A stretch of DNA of 64,000 nt from Pogona vitticeps (GCF_051106095.1 NC_135793.1:3701501-3765500), one strand, 5' to 3'; shown: positions 1-10,033, numbered from the stretch's first letter. Made by a program: numbers and translations. The notes: generated from the sequence alone by a model not told the origin.

Positions 1-59
1 TATCTTTACCTGAACTATATCATATAAAAGAACCACTATAGATTACACATTCCCCCATC

Positions 60-65
60 TTTATT
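60..65 (-). terminator. Candidate NXT2 polyadenylation signal
   Basis: TTTATT on the plus strand reads AATAAA on the minus strand, about 1580 nt after the NXT2 stop. I saw no other AATAAA between it and the stop codon. Cleavage would fall near the window edge. Confidence 0.35.
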
Positions 66-1643
66 TCTCAAGGATTCTCACCAACCGAACACATTCACAA
101 CAGGGTTTTCGACAAGATGCCAGTTCACTGTGCCCTCCTCACAGAATACATATGCCAGCCCCAAACATCCAGCTGCAGAATCAGTGGGGACGGGAAAGGG
201 TCCCATACATGAATGCCTGTTAAGGATAAGCCCTCCACAGATATGCTGGTACGTGTGATATACCCCAAACAACACTGCCTTTAAGGCAGCACAGCTAACA
301 AAACACATTGATGTCGGGAGATGGGGTCAGGTAATCTCACCCTACAACTAAGTCGCATGTCCTTTCAAGGCACGATGGGGAAACTGGCCATTGCGCCTCC
401 CAGTGTGATAATAAACCTCACAGAATGGGCTGTGAATCTCGCTGCTTTTCCATGCCTCTGAAGTTTCCTTTTGCTCCGCTGGAAGGTGAGTCGTGGAGAG
501 GTAACACGAGTCAGATCTGTCAACGGCTGCTCCAGAAGAATTGTTCAGCTAAGTTGGATACTGCTGTTTTAAACATACCGTAAATCTTCTGGCTCTAATT
601 TTTGTTTGAAGGGGGAAGGGCACGTGAAAATTCAAAAAGCAACAGAGGAGTCCCATAACTGAAAATGGGTTTGGACAGTGCACCAGTGGAACAGAGGGAA
701 AGGGGAGTGCAGAGGGTGCTGGGCACTTCCTTCTTCCACACTGTTTTCAAAACAGGATAAAAGCATTGTTATAGGTGTGATGAAGGGACAGAAAAGGAAG
801 GGACAGGTAGCTGGTGGAGGTTCCTTCACCAACATCACATCCTAAGCTGCTCAAGAGTGTTCTGCTCTTTCATGGTGAAAGGGAAATTATAAGAAAGAAA
901 GATAAAACACCAGCCAGCTAGAGAAGGATTCGCCTTGCAGAGGTTCGGAAGACAGAACACTTCCTCCTAGCCTGGCTTTCTCCTCTTCTACATTAAAAAA
1001 AACCACTGACATTCATTTAAATCTGATTTTTTCTTTTAAATCAACTGTTTCCAAGCGACAGCAATTTGAAACCACAACAAACTCAGCCTAGAAATGCAAC
1101 ACACCACCAGAGGGTTGCTAATTTTTGATCAGCCCCCAGATATACACCTACCCGTTCGCACCCCCTACCCCTACAAATTACTTCTGTTCAGAAATATCAT
1201 CTTCAAGCGCTTGAACACGCTCCAGAATGAAAGAACCACATGCACATGTCCATCTGTGTGTCACATTTTAATTTCCCACGGAAGCAAAAAATATTTGTGA
1301 CGGACGGGAGTTGTATTATCATATCACAAAGGGACTGAGTGACCCACTTGGTCAAAGACAGAATGCTAACACAAGGAAGACATTTTCTCCCATCCAAACG
1401 CCAACATAAATCACCAATATAAATAAACTGGAAGAGTGTCTCCTTTTGAAAGATGTCAAATAGAACCTGGAAGGCACAGGGGGTTCTGCAGTTATAGGAT
1501 TAGTTTTGGCATAAAACCAGCAGCTTCTGACCGGCTGAAGCGCTTCAGAAGATGCAGCAAGAGAAAGGCAGTATTCCGTATCTAGCATGTGGTCCTCCCA
1601 AAAGCCATGTATCTGGTAGAAAACATCTACCTGCTGTTGCCCA
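60..1643 (-). other. NXT2: Probable NXT2 3' UTR
   Basis: About 1.6 kb of apparently unique sequence follows the NXT2 stop. It holds no repeat I recognise and no open frame with coding character. The only AATAAA hexamer I saw on the minus strand is at 65-60, so a single long terminal exon is the simplest reading. RNA data would be needed to fix the end. Confidence 0.5.
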
Positions 1644-1822
1644 CTAAGTAGGCCACTCCTGAAAGCGGAAGCAGTCACTCATGATTTTCCACACCGTGTT
1701 ATTGTTTGTGGTCTGTGCCGTTAGCAAGAAGTTTTGATTGAAGAATTGTTGCTTATTCCCATCAAATTTGACCGTGCCGCACGTCACCACCAGGACAGTG
1801 GTTTGGTTTTGGGTCGCTTGCT
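1644..1822 (-). CDS. NXT2: NXT2 terminal coding exon 4
   Basis: The exon is 179 nt including TAG at 1646-1644, entered after TCTTGCAG. It encodes [20 protein letters not shown], then [39 protein letters not shown] and stop. The C-terminal strands of the NTF2 fold are complete. The last residues, EWPT, differ from the mammalian endings DWSSS and DWAS. Confidence 0.95.
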
Positions 1823-2261
1823 CTGCAAGAGACAGAATAAATGATACTGAAAGCTATGGAATAGCTTGGGTCCAGACTATTTGAAGGATCGTCTCATCCC
1901 ATATGAGCCTTCTCGGCTTTTAAGGTCTTCTGGGGAGGCCCTTCTCAATGGCTGCTCCCATGCTTTGGAAGAAGCCAGGTTGATCCCCTTCCTCGTGACC
2001 TCCCTCTTCAGGCAGGCTTGTCTCTTAATTTACACATTTTCAAATGTTTTTAAATGTTATTTAATCTTGGTTTTTAATGTTATTATAGGTTTAATTGTTT
2101 TTTCATGGGATACTTATATCATATTCTAAAACTATGTTTATCTGTTGTGAGCCATCTCGGGGAAGAAGGTGGCATATAAATAATATATATTGCAAAACAA
2201 AATAGTTCTGTAACATCTTACTTGCACAAAAAACGCTAACAAACTTCCCAACTGACAGAGG

Positions 2262-2295
<34 letters not shown>

Positions 2296-5054
2296 CAAAC
2301 AACTTGATAGGTGAAGTAACATAAGCCTGAAATAGTTTGGTTAGTAATGTTCTTTAGAAAAATCACCTCCCATGACCCAGAGGTGTAGGTCAACCCCCAC
2401 CTCCCATGCTCAATTAGGCTAGGCCACTGGTTCTTAACCTTGAGTTACTCAGGAGTTTTGGACTGCAACTCCCAGAAGCCTTCACCACCAGCTGTGCTGA
2501 CTGGGGTTTCTGGGAGTTGCAGTTCAAAAGCATCCGAGTAACAAAGGTTAAGAGCCACTGGGCTAGGCAAAGAGCCATTTCAACGTACTATCATTAATCT
2601 AATCAAAATTTAAAAATTCAAATGAAGGGTCCCCTTCTGACTTAAAAAAAGCTTCATTTAAAAAAATATTACATTTTGCTAGAATGAGGTACTTTTACAG
2701 GCAAACATTCTCCAGAGGTACAATTCTATGGCATGGGGGGAATAAGGCATATGTGTATATGTAAATAGGATCAAATACAACCCTATTTAAGTTTCTAGAA
2801 AGATACAGGAGGACTCCCATATCCGAGGAATAGTATCTGTGGTTTCACTTATCCAGGGTCTGAAAATATTTAAAAATATGAAGAGATAAAAACAGAAATA
2901 TGCATTCCCAAGATGTAATAACTACTAGAGAAAGCCAGAGATCATGCTATAATCCATGGCTTTTAACATCTGCAGGGGAGGGGGGCTTTGGAACTGATCC
3001 CCTGTGGATTGGGGGGGGGATTTCCTATCCATGTAAGGTGTAGTTTAAAAAGTCCAAAGAAAAGGCTTTTACAATATTTTCATCTGGCACAATTGCACTT
3101 TCCACAATGTGAAATGATAAGCAGTTGATCCATCTTTAGAATCCAGCAATCTTTTGGTTTGTATGCTGCCTTACCATGAACAGGCTGACAATCAAACATG
3201 TTAACTTGAAACTCGCTCGATGGCAACATTTCAAAGAACTTTGCAACTGCTTCCTGCCCAGACACTGCATTTCCATTCCAAACGAGCACTGCATTCTCTG
3301 TGTAGAGTCTAGTTAACACCTGAAAAACAACAAAGAGTGTTACACTGAATTTAAGAAGGAACTGTGTTTTAGGTGTGTGTCGATTCTAGTGTGAAACGTG
3401 CTCTCTCTCCATATTTATTTAACTTTCTACTTCCCTTTATGAGAGATGTGAAGGGGTTTAGTCCCTTGGATCTAACAAGTCTACTCTGTGTGGAATGAAC
3501 AACCTGGATTTCGCTCATAGTGATTTACACAGATCGTTTGCTGCCCTGAACTTCTAAAAGGAAATGTCTGAGAGAAGCTGTAACTCAGTGGAAAAGTACA
3601 TGCTTTGAATGAAAAAGGTTCCATGTTCAATCCCCATACCTCCAAAGAGGGCTGAAAAAAACCTCTACAGAGCAGCTGCCAGTCAAAGCTGACAAAATAT
3701 AAGCATGATCAGCCAAAAGCTTGACTCTGTGTAAGGCTACTTCCTATATCCTGAATTAAGAAGAAAAAGAAGCAAAATAGTGGGCTCAGATGTGTGCTTT
3801 GAGAAAAGAAGCAAACTACTGTCAACACACGAAGCAGAAAAAACGTTGGGAACCTACATACCCCTCGCCTTTTGTCCATGGTCTCATAGTAAATATTTGC
3901 AAATTCTTCAGCAGCTCTGCAGGCTTGATCCACGTAGGTTTTGAAGTCCTGGACGAAACAAGATGCAGAGAAACAAAGCCCCTCAGCAGAATGCTAGGAA
4001 ATCAAGATTTAGACAAAGCAATTCTTTTCTGTCAGGCCCTAAGAGAAATAACTGTTGCATCATCTAGGGGCCAGTTTGATAAGCAGGTAGAAGACTGGCC
4101 TATGGACTCATATTCCACCCACTTGTTAAGACAGATGTATTACTCTTTTAAAAAAATCACACTGGGACACCAAAGACCTCATACAAGAGCAGATACATTT
4201 CCACCACCCACCGTCTTTCTATCTTATCATCTAAAGGAGAGCCCTGTTAAGAAGCATAAGCAATGTGAGGGAACAAGTCTCAAGTTACAGCCAATCCTGG
4301 ATATAAATTTAAGAGCTGCAGAGCTGGAAGTGACCCCGTGGATCATCAAGTCCAACTCTAACCGTGGTGGAATCAAACTCCTAACCTCTGGCTCTGCAGC
4401 CGGAGACCCAAACCACTGAGCCATTCGTCCAGCTTATAATGATGTGCCATCAAGTCAATTCTGATCTATGTTCTGATCTATAAATTTCTGATCTATAAAT
4501 TTCAGAGTTTCCTAGGTAGAGAGTACTCAGAAGTGGTTTCTCCTTCCCTTCTTCTGTGGGCATTTCTGGGGACCGTGCAGCTGGCCCAAGGCTACCCAGC
4601 CTGGCTCTTTCTCTCAGGAGGCACAGAGGGGGAACCGAACTCCCCAACCAGAGACCTAAACCGCTTGTGTGGTGGCAGAATTGACAAGGTCAGCACAGAA
4701 GGGCTTGAACAGGACCTCCGAGTCCAAAAGCCATTCGCCTCAGCCTCACCAAACACAAAGCAAAAGAAAGAAAGAAAGTCGTGGAAAAGAAGCCCGAAAG
4801 GCTCCCGGCCTCTTCCTGCCTCCCCGCCGACCCCTCACGCCACCCGACCACGTCTGGCCCGAGGCCGAGCCATCCGAGGCCCAGCCCCATTCTCAGCCCC
4901 GGGGGCCCTCCAGGGACTACAGTTCCCATCCAGCAAGGCCACCCGCCAGGGACGGGTGGGCGTTGTAGTGGATGGAACCCCTCTGGGGCCTCTTGAACCC
5001 CGGCTCCCGGCCGCCCCCCGCTTTTCCCCGCTTCCTCACCACGGCGGAGGCCAT
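1644..5054 (-). CDS. NXT2: NXT2, nuclear transport factor 2-like export factor (four coding exons)
   Basis: NXT proteins are small NTF2-fold partners that heterodimerise with the mRNA export receptor NXF1 (TAP) at nuclear pores. The coding sequence is exon 1 5054-5040, exon 2 3948-3862, exon 3 3319-3175 and exon 4 1822-1644, all minus strand. That is 426 nt, or 141 residues plus TAG, matching the 140-142 residues of vertebrate NXT1/NXT2. All introns start GT and end AG; phases are 0, 0 and 1. The protein opens [20 protein letters not shown], carries the family blocks [43 protein letters not shown] and NNTVWKI, and ends CFRFQEWPT. The neighbour IRS4 in divergent orientation supports NXT2 over NXT1. 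All exons are open and look functional. Introns carry a LINE end, a hAT MITE and SINEs. Confidence 0.95.
1864..2190 (+). mobile_element. L2/CR1-like LINE 3' end in NXT2 intron 3
   Basis: The segment carries the end of a LINE reverse-transcriptase reading frame: a motif like CTCAATGGCTGCTCCCATGC, then a stretch translating near SLFRQACLL. An AT-rich 3' UTR follows, ending GGTGGCATATAAATAATA. It matches the better preserved copy at 10960-11385 in layout. It is 5'-truncated and inactive. Confidence 0.65.
2263..2293 (+). repeat. (TG)n microsatellite
   Basis: About 31 bp of uninterrupted TG lies in NXT2 intron 3. Confidence 0.95.
2425..2560. mobile_element. hAT-type MITE, 136 bp, with perfect 8-bp target duplication
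   Basis: The terminal inverted repeats begin CACTGGTTCTTAACCTT on the left and CAGTGGCTCTTAACCTT on the right, read inward. GGCTAGGC at 2417-2424 and again at 2561-2568 is an exact 8-bp target-site duplication, the hAT hallmark. The interior is an inverted repeat around ACTGCAACTCCCAGAAG. There is no coding capacity. Related copies lie at 28025-28149, 35625-35700 (half) and 37292-37427. It sits in NXT2 intron 3. Confidence 0.88.
3175..3319 (-). CDS. NXT2: NXT2 coding exon 3
   Basis: The exon is 145 nt, after TTTTTCAG and before GTAAGG. It encodes [21 protein letters not shown] and then [27 protein letters not shown] and the first base of the next codon. The central beta sheet and the NXF1-facing surface come from this part of the fold. 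Reading past the donor gives unrelated intron residues. Confidence 0.95.
3570..3750 (+). mobile_element. tRNA-derived SINE in NXT2 intron 2
   Basis: A box A-like AACTCAGTGGAAAAGTACAT and a box B-like GTTCAATCCCC lie in a segment of the common reptile type reading 'CAGTGG..GCACATGCTTTG..GGTTCAATCCCC'. It ends near CTCTGTGTAAGGCTACTTCC. The copy is diverged. Confidence 0.75.
3862..3948 (-). CDS. NXT2: NXT2 coding exon 2
   Basis: The exon is 87 nt (29 codons) between a TCCAG acceptor and a GTATGT donor. It encodes [16 protein letters not shown] followed by [13 protein letters not shown], the first helix of the NTF2 fold. The human protein has KRRR where this exon ends KRRG. Confidence 0.95.
4304..4435 (-). 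mobile_element. tRNA-derived SINE with CR1-like tail (family B)
   Basis: On the minus strand it opens GAATGGCTCAGTGGTTTGGG (box A) and AGGAGTTTGATTCC (box B). It then switches to GGACTTGATGATCC and TCACTTCCAGCTCTGCAG, which resemble the end of CR1 LINEs. It lies in NXT2 intron 1, directly after the tail of the SINE at 4437-4688. Confidence 0.8.
4437..4688 (-). mobile_element. tRNA-derived SINE with BovB-like tail (family A)
   Basis: Minus-strand order: head with GGAGTTCGGTTCCCC (box B), body AGAGCCAGGCTGGGTAGCC and AGGGAAGGAGAAACCACTTC, tail ATCAGAATTGACTTGATGGC. A short tandem duplication of a GATCAGAA-containing unit lies before the tail. It is one of about eight family A copies in the window. 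Confidence 0.82.
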
Positions 5055-5640
5055 GCAAGCGGCGTCTTTCGGGGCCCGAACCCCGGGAGGCTCCGCCACG
5101 CCAGGCAGCCGAGGGACCAAACCACGCCAGGAGCTCAAAGACCCGCAAGCCGGAAGCGGATGGGCGCCCTTCGGCAGGGCTCCGCCCGCTGCTTCCGGCT
5201 TGGGGGTCCGTCGCCCCAACCGTTCCGGGGAGCAACACGGGGACCCGCCAGGACCGTTCCACCTCGACCCGGGGGGTTAAGATCTCGAAACGGAGGAATA
5301 AAGCATGGCAGAAACAGACGGGCACCGCCCCCGGGAGCTCCTTTCGTGCCTCTAAACCGGACGCCGCGCCCTCGTTTCCAGACGAGAACGTGCGGCTTGA
5401 AGGCATGGTGGCGAAAGGAAGGCTTGTAGCATAGAGTTAGGACGGCTAGAGCGGCACGCCCGGACCTCATGGCGGCTTTCCGCAGGGACCGGAAGCTGGG
5501 TCTGGGCGTTGCTATGGAGACGAAAGGCGGGAGGGAACGGCGGGGGGTGGTCGGTCTTCCATCCTCTTGCTTTTCAGGAGAAGGGGGGTGAACGTCGGAA
5601 GGGGAGGCGAGGGTCGGGTCGGGGGTCCCTTGATGAGTTC
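4790..5640 (-). promoter_or_regulatory. CpG-island promoter of NXT2
   Basis: The segment is G+C-rich with frequent CpG and surrounds coding exon 1. I see no TATA box. ETS-type CCGGAAG sites occur near 5150 and 5488, the reverse form CTTCCGG near 5191, and an ATGGCGGC YY1-like site near 5469. These are typical of a housekeeping promoter. Transcription probably starts between about 5200 and 5500. Long open frames on both strands here are a by-product of high G+C. Confidence 0.75.
5040..5054 (-). CDS. NXT2: NXT2 coding exon 1
   Basis: This exon encodes only MASAV and then reaches a GTGAGG donor at 5039. The ATG sits inside the CpG island with G at position +4. The next exon continues in frame with DFKTYVDQ, as in human NXT1 and NXT2, where the start methionine also lies a few residues before DFKTY. 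This fixes the start codon. Confidence 0.88.
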
Positions 5641-5699
5641 ACTGTTCGCCTTGGAAGCAGAATGGCAGGCTAAACACGTTGACCATAAAGGAATACATA

Positions 5700-5785
5700 C
5701 ATATAGAGTAGACTTTGTCTAAAAGGGCGGGATAGAAATCTAAAAAATAATAAATAAATAAATAAATAAATAAAATAAAAGAAAT
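5700..5785 (+). mobile_element. LINE 3' tail with AATA repeat
   Basis: AAGGGCGGGATAGAAATC followed by (AATA)n is the usual end of L2/CR1-like LINE 3' UTRs in reptiles. Only the tail is present. Confidence 0.55.
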
Positions 5786-6074
5786 CTATCCCGCCTATGT
5801 TTATACGCCCGCCCGCACATGTCTGTCTATTTGCATCTCACACACACACAAAAAATAACTGTCCACAAATGTGTGCCACGTTTCTTCGATAAAAACGAGA
5901 TTACAAACAAACAAACAAAAAAAGTTGAATTGCAAACTCAAGTCAGAGGTGGAGGTTGCGGGTGCAGCCAGGGTGCAAACCTGGCTTATTTTTGCGATTT
6001 TTTTAATAAGTCAAAGATATACCTTCAGGCACTCTTTCCCAGAATAACTGTTGGTCTGAGAGGGGTTTCTAAAT

Positions 6075-6300
6075 GAATGGTGGTGCTCTGTTGTTTTAAA
6101 TGTGCTTTAGCATTGACTTCATTACTGCTTTTAATGTTTAATTCTTGTTTGATTCTTTTAAAATACAGTATTTGCATACCTACTGTTTTTAGATTCTACA
6201 TGTTGTCTTTTTAATGATGTAAGTTGCAGGCTCAAGTCAGAGGGAGCAGCTTGGATTCTTTTTAAAGAGAAAAATATTTTAAATAAAATAAAGAAATAAA
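6075..6300 (+). mobile_element. L2-like LINE 3' UTR fragment
   Basis: AT-rich sequence ends with TGATGTAAGTTGCAGG, then TTGGATTCTTTTTAAAG and AAATAAAATAAAGAAATAAA. It resembles the 3' end at 10960-11385 (TGATGTAAGCTGCCTTCAG, then an A/T tail). Confidence 0.5.
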
Positions 6301-6311
6301 TGTGCCCATGC

Positions 6312-6485
6312 CCAGGGTGGTAGTAGTGGACAGTGTGGCAGATTAGGAGACCCAGGTTCAAATCTCGGCTCAGCCATGGAAACTCATTGGGAAAGTGGAA
6401 CTGGAAAAGCCATTCTGACTTACCTTGAAAGCCCTATTTGGGTCGCTTTAAGTTGATTCTGACTTGGCGACACATAACACACACT
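6312..6485 (+). mobile_element. tRNA-derived SINE (family C)
   Basis: It carries CAGGTTCAAATCTC (box B), CTCAGCCATGGAAACTCATT and a tail TTGATTCTGACTTGGCGACA. The tail resembles the BovB 3' end. A relative lies at 30270-30440. Confidence 0.7.
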
Positions 6486-6489
6486 TGTG

Positions 6490-7720
6490 TAAAGGAGCAC
6501 ACAGCTTTTTCCACTTCCTTCCCTCCCCAGGTTATATAGTGGTTAGAGCAGCTTCTCACACACACCCTTAGAGCTCTCAATGTGTGGAACTATTGCTGCC
6601 ATCATCATGGCCCAAATGAGACCAAACGGTCTGTCATCAATGGAAGACACTCACTTAGGAAATAAGGGGTTAGAATGACTGATTCGGGACCTCGGCTTTC
6701 TTTGCAGGCTTGTACTGAGGATCAAATGGAGGGAGGATCAATTACATTTGAATTTTGAAAGAGGGACTTGTGTTCTTCTCTCCCGCGGAAACGAAAGTGC
6801 TGCGGGACTTTTAAAACCAATACAGTACCAAGGTCTTAGTAAGATCTGTGGATCACAACCGATTTTTTTCAGTGTTCTTCTGGCTGGACAAGTGGAAGTC
6901 AGATAGTAAAGCCACAAAATACACACTGAAATGTATTTTCTACTCTGAAAGCTGCCACGGTACCTAGGCTTTAATGCTTGTTTCTGCTACATATATCACA
7001 TTTAGCTTGTTGGCAAATGTATTTGTATAAAATGAAACTTCACCACCGGTACTGTACAAAGTTTCTGGTTACAGCAGGAGTTCTCTTCATCACCTGGAAT
7101 CACAGAAAGTTATTAGCAGGTGATATTATATTAACATTATGTTAAAACATCCAAAATCTGCAGCAACTTTACTTTCCTGTTTTATTTATAAAAACACTTA
7201 CAAGCTCTGTGCAACACTATCTATATAATACATAGCAGAAAGCAATCTGGCTAAATTGTTTTAGATCAGTTGTTCTTTCCTAGCAATCTTCAAGGGCAGC
7301 CCCATGTAGAAGGCGTGGCAGCAATCAAAAGGAATGAATCACCAACATATGGATCGTTCATGCCAGATCTATGGTTACTTGAAAGGCCACAAATTCATTA
7401 CCAGTATTTCCTTATATTGTCTTCTTTTTCTCCCACTGTTGCCTTTTATGAACCTGCAGAGGGCACAATAGGACTCTGTACGGCTAGAAAAGAGAGCTGC
7501 AAACGTCAGGATATTATATATTTTGAGGTTTTTTTTAAAAATGAGAAAAATATATTATAATTCCTTAGTGACAAATAAATGGAGATGAGAAGGAAAGAAA
7601 GCACATAGCCCTGGATTATCTGACCCCCAAATATGGGGAGGTCAGCTCCAAGATACTGTAATCAGTCTTTTTCTTCTTTCACCTAACTCTATCATTTTTC
7701 ATTAACTATTGTTCAAGGCT
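6490..7720. other. Non-coding, mostly unique sequence
   Basis: I see no gene. The piece near 7285-7330 (AGGGCAGCCCCATGTAGAAG) matches the antisense LINE module at 16330. The rest is unassigned. Confidence 0.4.
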
Positions 7721-7732
7721 AACTATTTATCT

Positions 7733-7778
7733 CTGGTCCATAGGGTCACGAAGAGCCGGACATGACTAAACAACAACA
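7733..7778 (+). mobile_element. 46-bp RTE-BovB 3'-tail insertion with exact 12-bp target duplication
   Basis: The insert begins CTGGTCCATAGGGTCACGAA and ends in the BovB terminus ACATGACTAAACAACAAC. AACTATTTATCT flanks it exactly at 7721-7732 and 7779-7790. This is an extremely 5'-truncated LINE insertion. Confidence 0.88.
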
Positions 7779-7974
7779 AACTATTTATCTCAGTTTTGAT
7801 TCTGTGCCTTTAATTGTGCTCTGATTAGTGGCAAATAGCAACTGAATCATTTCCATCATTTTGAGAAATCATAGTATTGATGAAGGTGATAATAACAATC
7901 ACACCATAACTATGCATAATGCTCTCAGAGTGACATGCAAAACAATAACTAGTTGGTTTGTGTAATCACCATCA

Positions 7975-8045
7975 TCTTTGAACTGCAGAGCTGAAAGGGA
8001 CCCTATGCATCGTTAAGTTTACCCCCTGTCAAGGAGGCATAGTGG
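7975..8045 (-). mobile_element. SINE family B fragment
   Basis: CTGCAGAGCTGAAAGGGACC and CTGTCAAGGAGGCATAGTGG are the reverse complement of the CR1-like tail and body of family B, as at 12420-12545. Confidence 0.55.
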
Positions 8046-8049
8046 GGAA

Positions 8050-8750
8050 CTGATGCGTTTATGGATTTTAAAGGAGTTTTTCTGTGCCATGTTTCTGAAA
8101 CCCGCTGAAGCAGTACAGAAAAAGATTCAAAACCAAACAGCAGTCCCAAGAAAACTTTTTTTAAAAAAACCATTGAAACTACGAGAACAGTTTTAGGAAA
8201 GCAGCTAAGAGGATGCGTCCTGCACCCCTTCATGAATAAAAAGAGAGATTCGGGGAGCAATTGGACCTCCTGAAAGAATGTGTTCCAGAGTTTACTGTTC
8301 TTTGTGCTACAAAAATAAGCATGGGGGTGGGCAGGATGTTGTTTTTATACATTTCAATAGCGACTGCCACAAAGAGGGCCGTCTCTCCGCACAAAGGGAT
8401 CATAGAATCTCACACTGGAGAAGACACTCATTACATCATAGCTTGTCTCACTCCCAGGAGGACAGGATTGTTCCCCGCAACAGATTAATAGTACCATTCG
8501 CCAGCAAGTGTTGCCAGCAAACAGACGATCCATTCTCTTGCTCACCAATATTGTGGAAAGCGAGAATATTGTTATTTTAACAAGGAAATTAATTTTTTGT
8601 TTGTTTGTTTTGCTTTATCGACAGAAGGCTGTTCTCTCAAAACAAAATCTTCCAGCCTCCTTCTCAGTTGTCCCTAAGTTAAGATTTGACTTTTTCCTCT
8701 AGCGCTATGCTTCTTGAGAAAGAAGAATTCTCACTCGGCATTTAAACAAT
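8050..8750. other. Non-coding, unassigned
   Basis: No gene and no repeat I can name. Open frames on both strands lack coding character. Confidence 0.35.
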
Positions 8751-8754
8751 GCCC

Positions 8755-8960
8755 ATTTCTCATTTATTTATCTTATTTTGTTCCATTCACCTCTTGCCTT
8801 TCCCTTCAAGCAACTCACGGTGGTTTGTCTGCTCTAGCTGAATCATCACACCTGTGCCTCCAGAACAGCTAGTGATCTTTGTTGCCGAGTGAGGATTTGA
8901 ACCCAGGTTTTTGCAGTCGTTGTTTAAGACTCTAACCGCTACCCCTCATTTGAGGGCTAG
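8755..8960 (-). mobile_element. Diverged SINE/LINE-tail remnant
   Basis: On the minus strand, TAGCGGTTAGAGTCTTAAAC and ACCTGGGTTCAAATCCTCAC look like a tRNA-derived head. An A/T repeat region near 8760 looks like a LINE tail. The two may be separate insertions. Confidence 0.45.
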
Positions 8961-9521
8961 GTTTAATACCCAGGTTTACAAAACACACGCTGATCTGAGT
9001 GCTCCATGTTCAGTAGTAAATTAGCAAAGCTCAGAAACCAAGGAGTAGATTTGGTGGCTCACATGTTGACATTCACAATTTTGGACTTCTGCAAAGTTCC
9101 ATTGGTCCTAATAAAAACCATTGCCCGTTAGTTTCAGGCTGAGTTATTCCATAAGCATTTGAACCTTGGACACATGGGGAAACCTGTTCTCGCAACCCTA
9201 AACCTGCAGGGATTTTGACCTTTGCTCTATATGCGCTCCCTCAAATTCCTGTCATTCCAGAGGTCCAGGAATGCAACCACATTTGGTAAACAGCTTTACG
9301 AGTCTTTAGGAGGAAAACAAGGGCTAAGAGAGGATCATTCAATAGGTGCGGGACTCCATGAGGAGTCAGGGGCAGAAGAAGTGGGGACGTTAATGTTAGG
9401 AGTACGATTCCAGAATCCCCCAGCCACCAGAGGGAACAGCCAGTCTCCGATCAGAGCAGAAAATAGCTAAGGACTGCATTGTCCTCAGACAAACGTGTAA
9501 ATACAGATTGTATTGAATGTA

Positions 9522-9689
9522 CCGTATTTTTCACTCCATAAGACGCACCTTTCCATAAGACGCACCAATTTTTTAGGAGAAGAAAACAGGAAAATATAAT
9601 CTGTTTTCTTCTCTCCATAAGACGCACAGACGTTCCACCCCCCTGTTTTGTGGGGGGGGGAAGTGCGTCTTATGGTGCGAAAAATATGG
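9522..9689. mobile_element. TA-flanked MITE ('CATAAGACGCACC' family), 168 bp
   Basis: The left end CCGTATTTTTCACTCCATAA and the right end TTATGGTGCGAAAAATATGG form inverted repeats, each bordered by TA. The interior repeats the CATAAGACGCAC unit. It is non-coding. The TA duplication fits a Tc1/mariner-type transposase. A diverged relative is at 33398-33653. I cannot give a library name. Confidence 0.75.
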
Positions 9690-9701
9690 TATGTACTTTT
9701 G

Positions 9702-10033
9702 GGGGATGTGGATGGCGTGGCAGGTTAACCCACTGAGCCACTGGGCTTGTCGATCAGAAGGTCGTCAGTTCAAATCTACGCGATGGGGTAAGCTCCTATT
9801 GCTTGTCCCAGTTCCTGCCAGCCTAGCAGTTCGAAAGCATGCAAACGCAAGTAGATAAATAGGTACCACCACGGTGGGAAGGTAATGGCTTTATATGCCT
9901 AGTCATGTCGGCCACATGACCACAGAAAGCTTCTATGGACAAACACCAACACTTCGGCTTACAAAGAGGGATGGGCACTGGCCCCTAGAGTCGGACACTA
10001 CTGGACTTAATGGTCAAGGGGAACCTTTCCCTT
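9702..10033 (+). mobile_element. Squamate tRNA-derived SINE (Squam1-like) with exact 12-bp target duplication
   Basis: TATGTACTTTTG occurs at 9690-9701 and 10034-10045 and brackets the element. The body has the squamate signature TAGCAGTTCGAAAGCATG, AGTAGATAAATAGGTACC, TAGTCATGTCGGCCACATGA, and a tail AGAGTCGGACACTACTGG, GACTTAATGGTCAAGGGG. The tail resembles the BovB 3' end. The family name is from memory. It landed exactly at the right edge of the MITE at 9522-9689. Confidence 0.88.

Noticed and set aside
3790-4419. Plus-strand open frame of 209 codons
   Set aside because: It is antisense to NXT2 exon 2 and runs into a SINE. No protein family is recognisable.
4533-5429. Open frames of 298 codons (plus) and 238 codons (4690-5406, minus) around the NXT2 promoter
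   Set aside because: They span a SINE and the CpG island and show no known domain. High G+C explains the openness.
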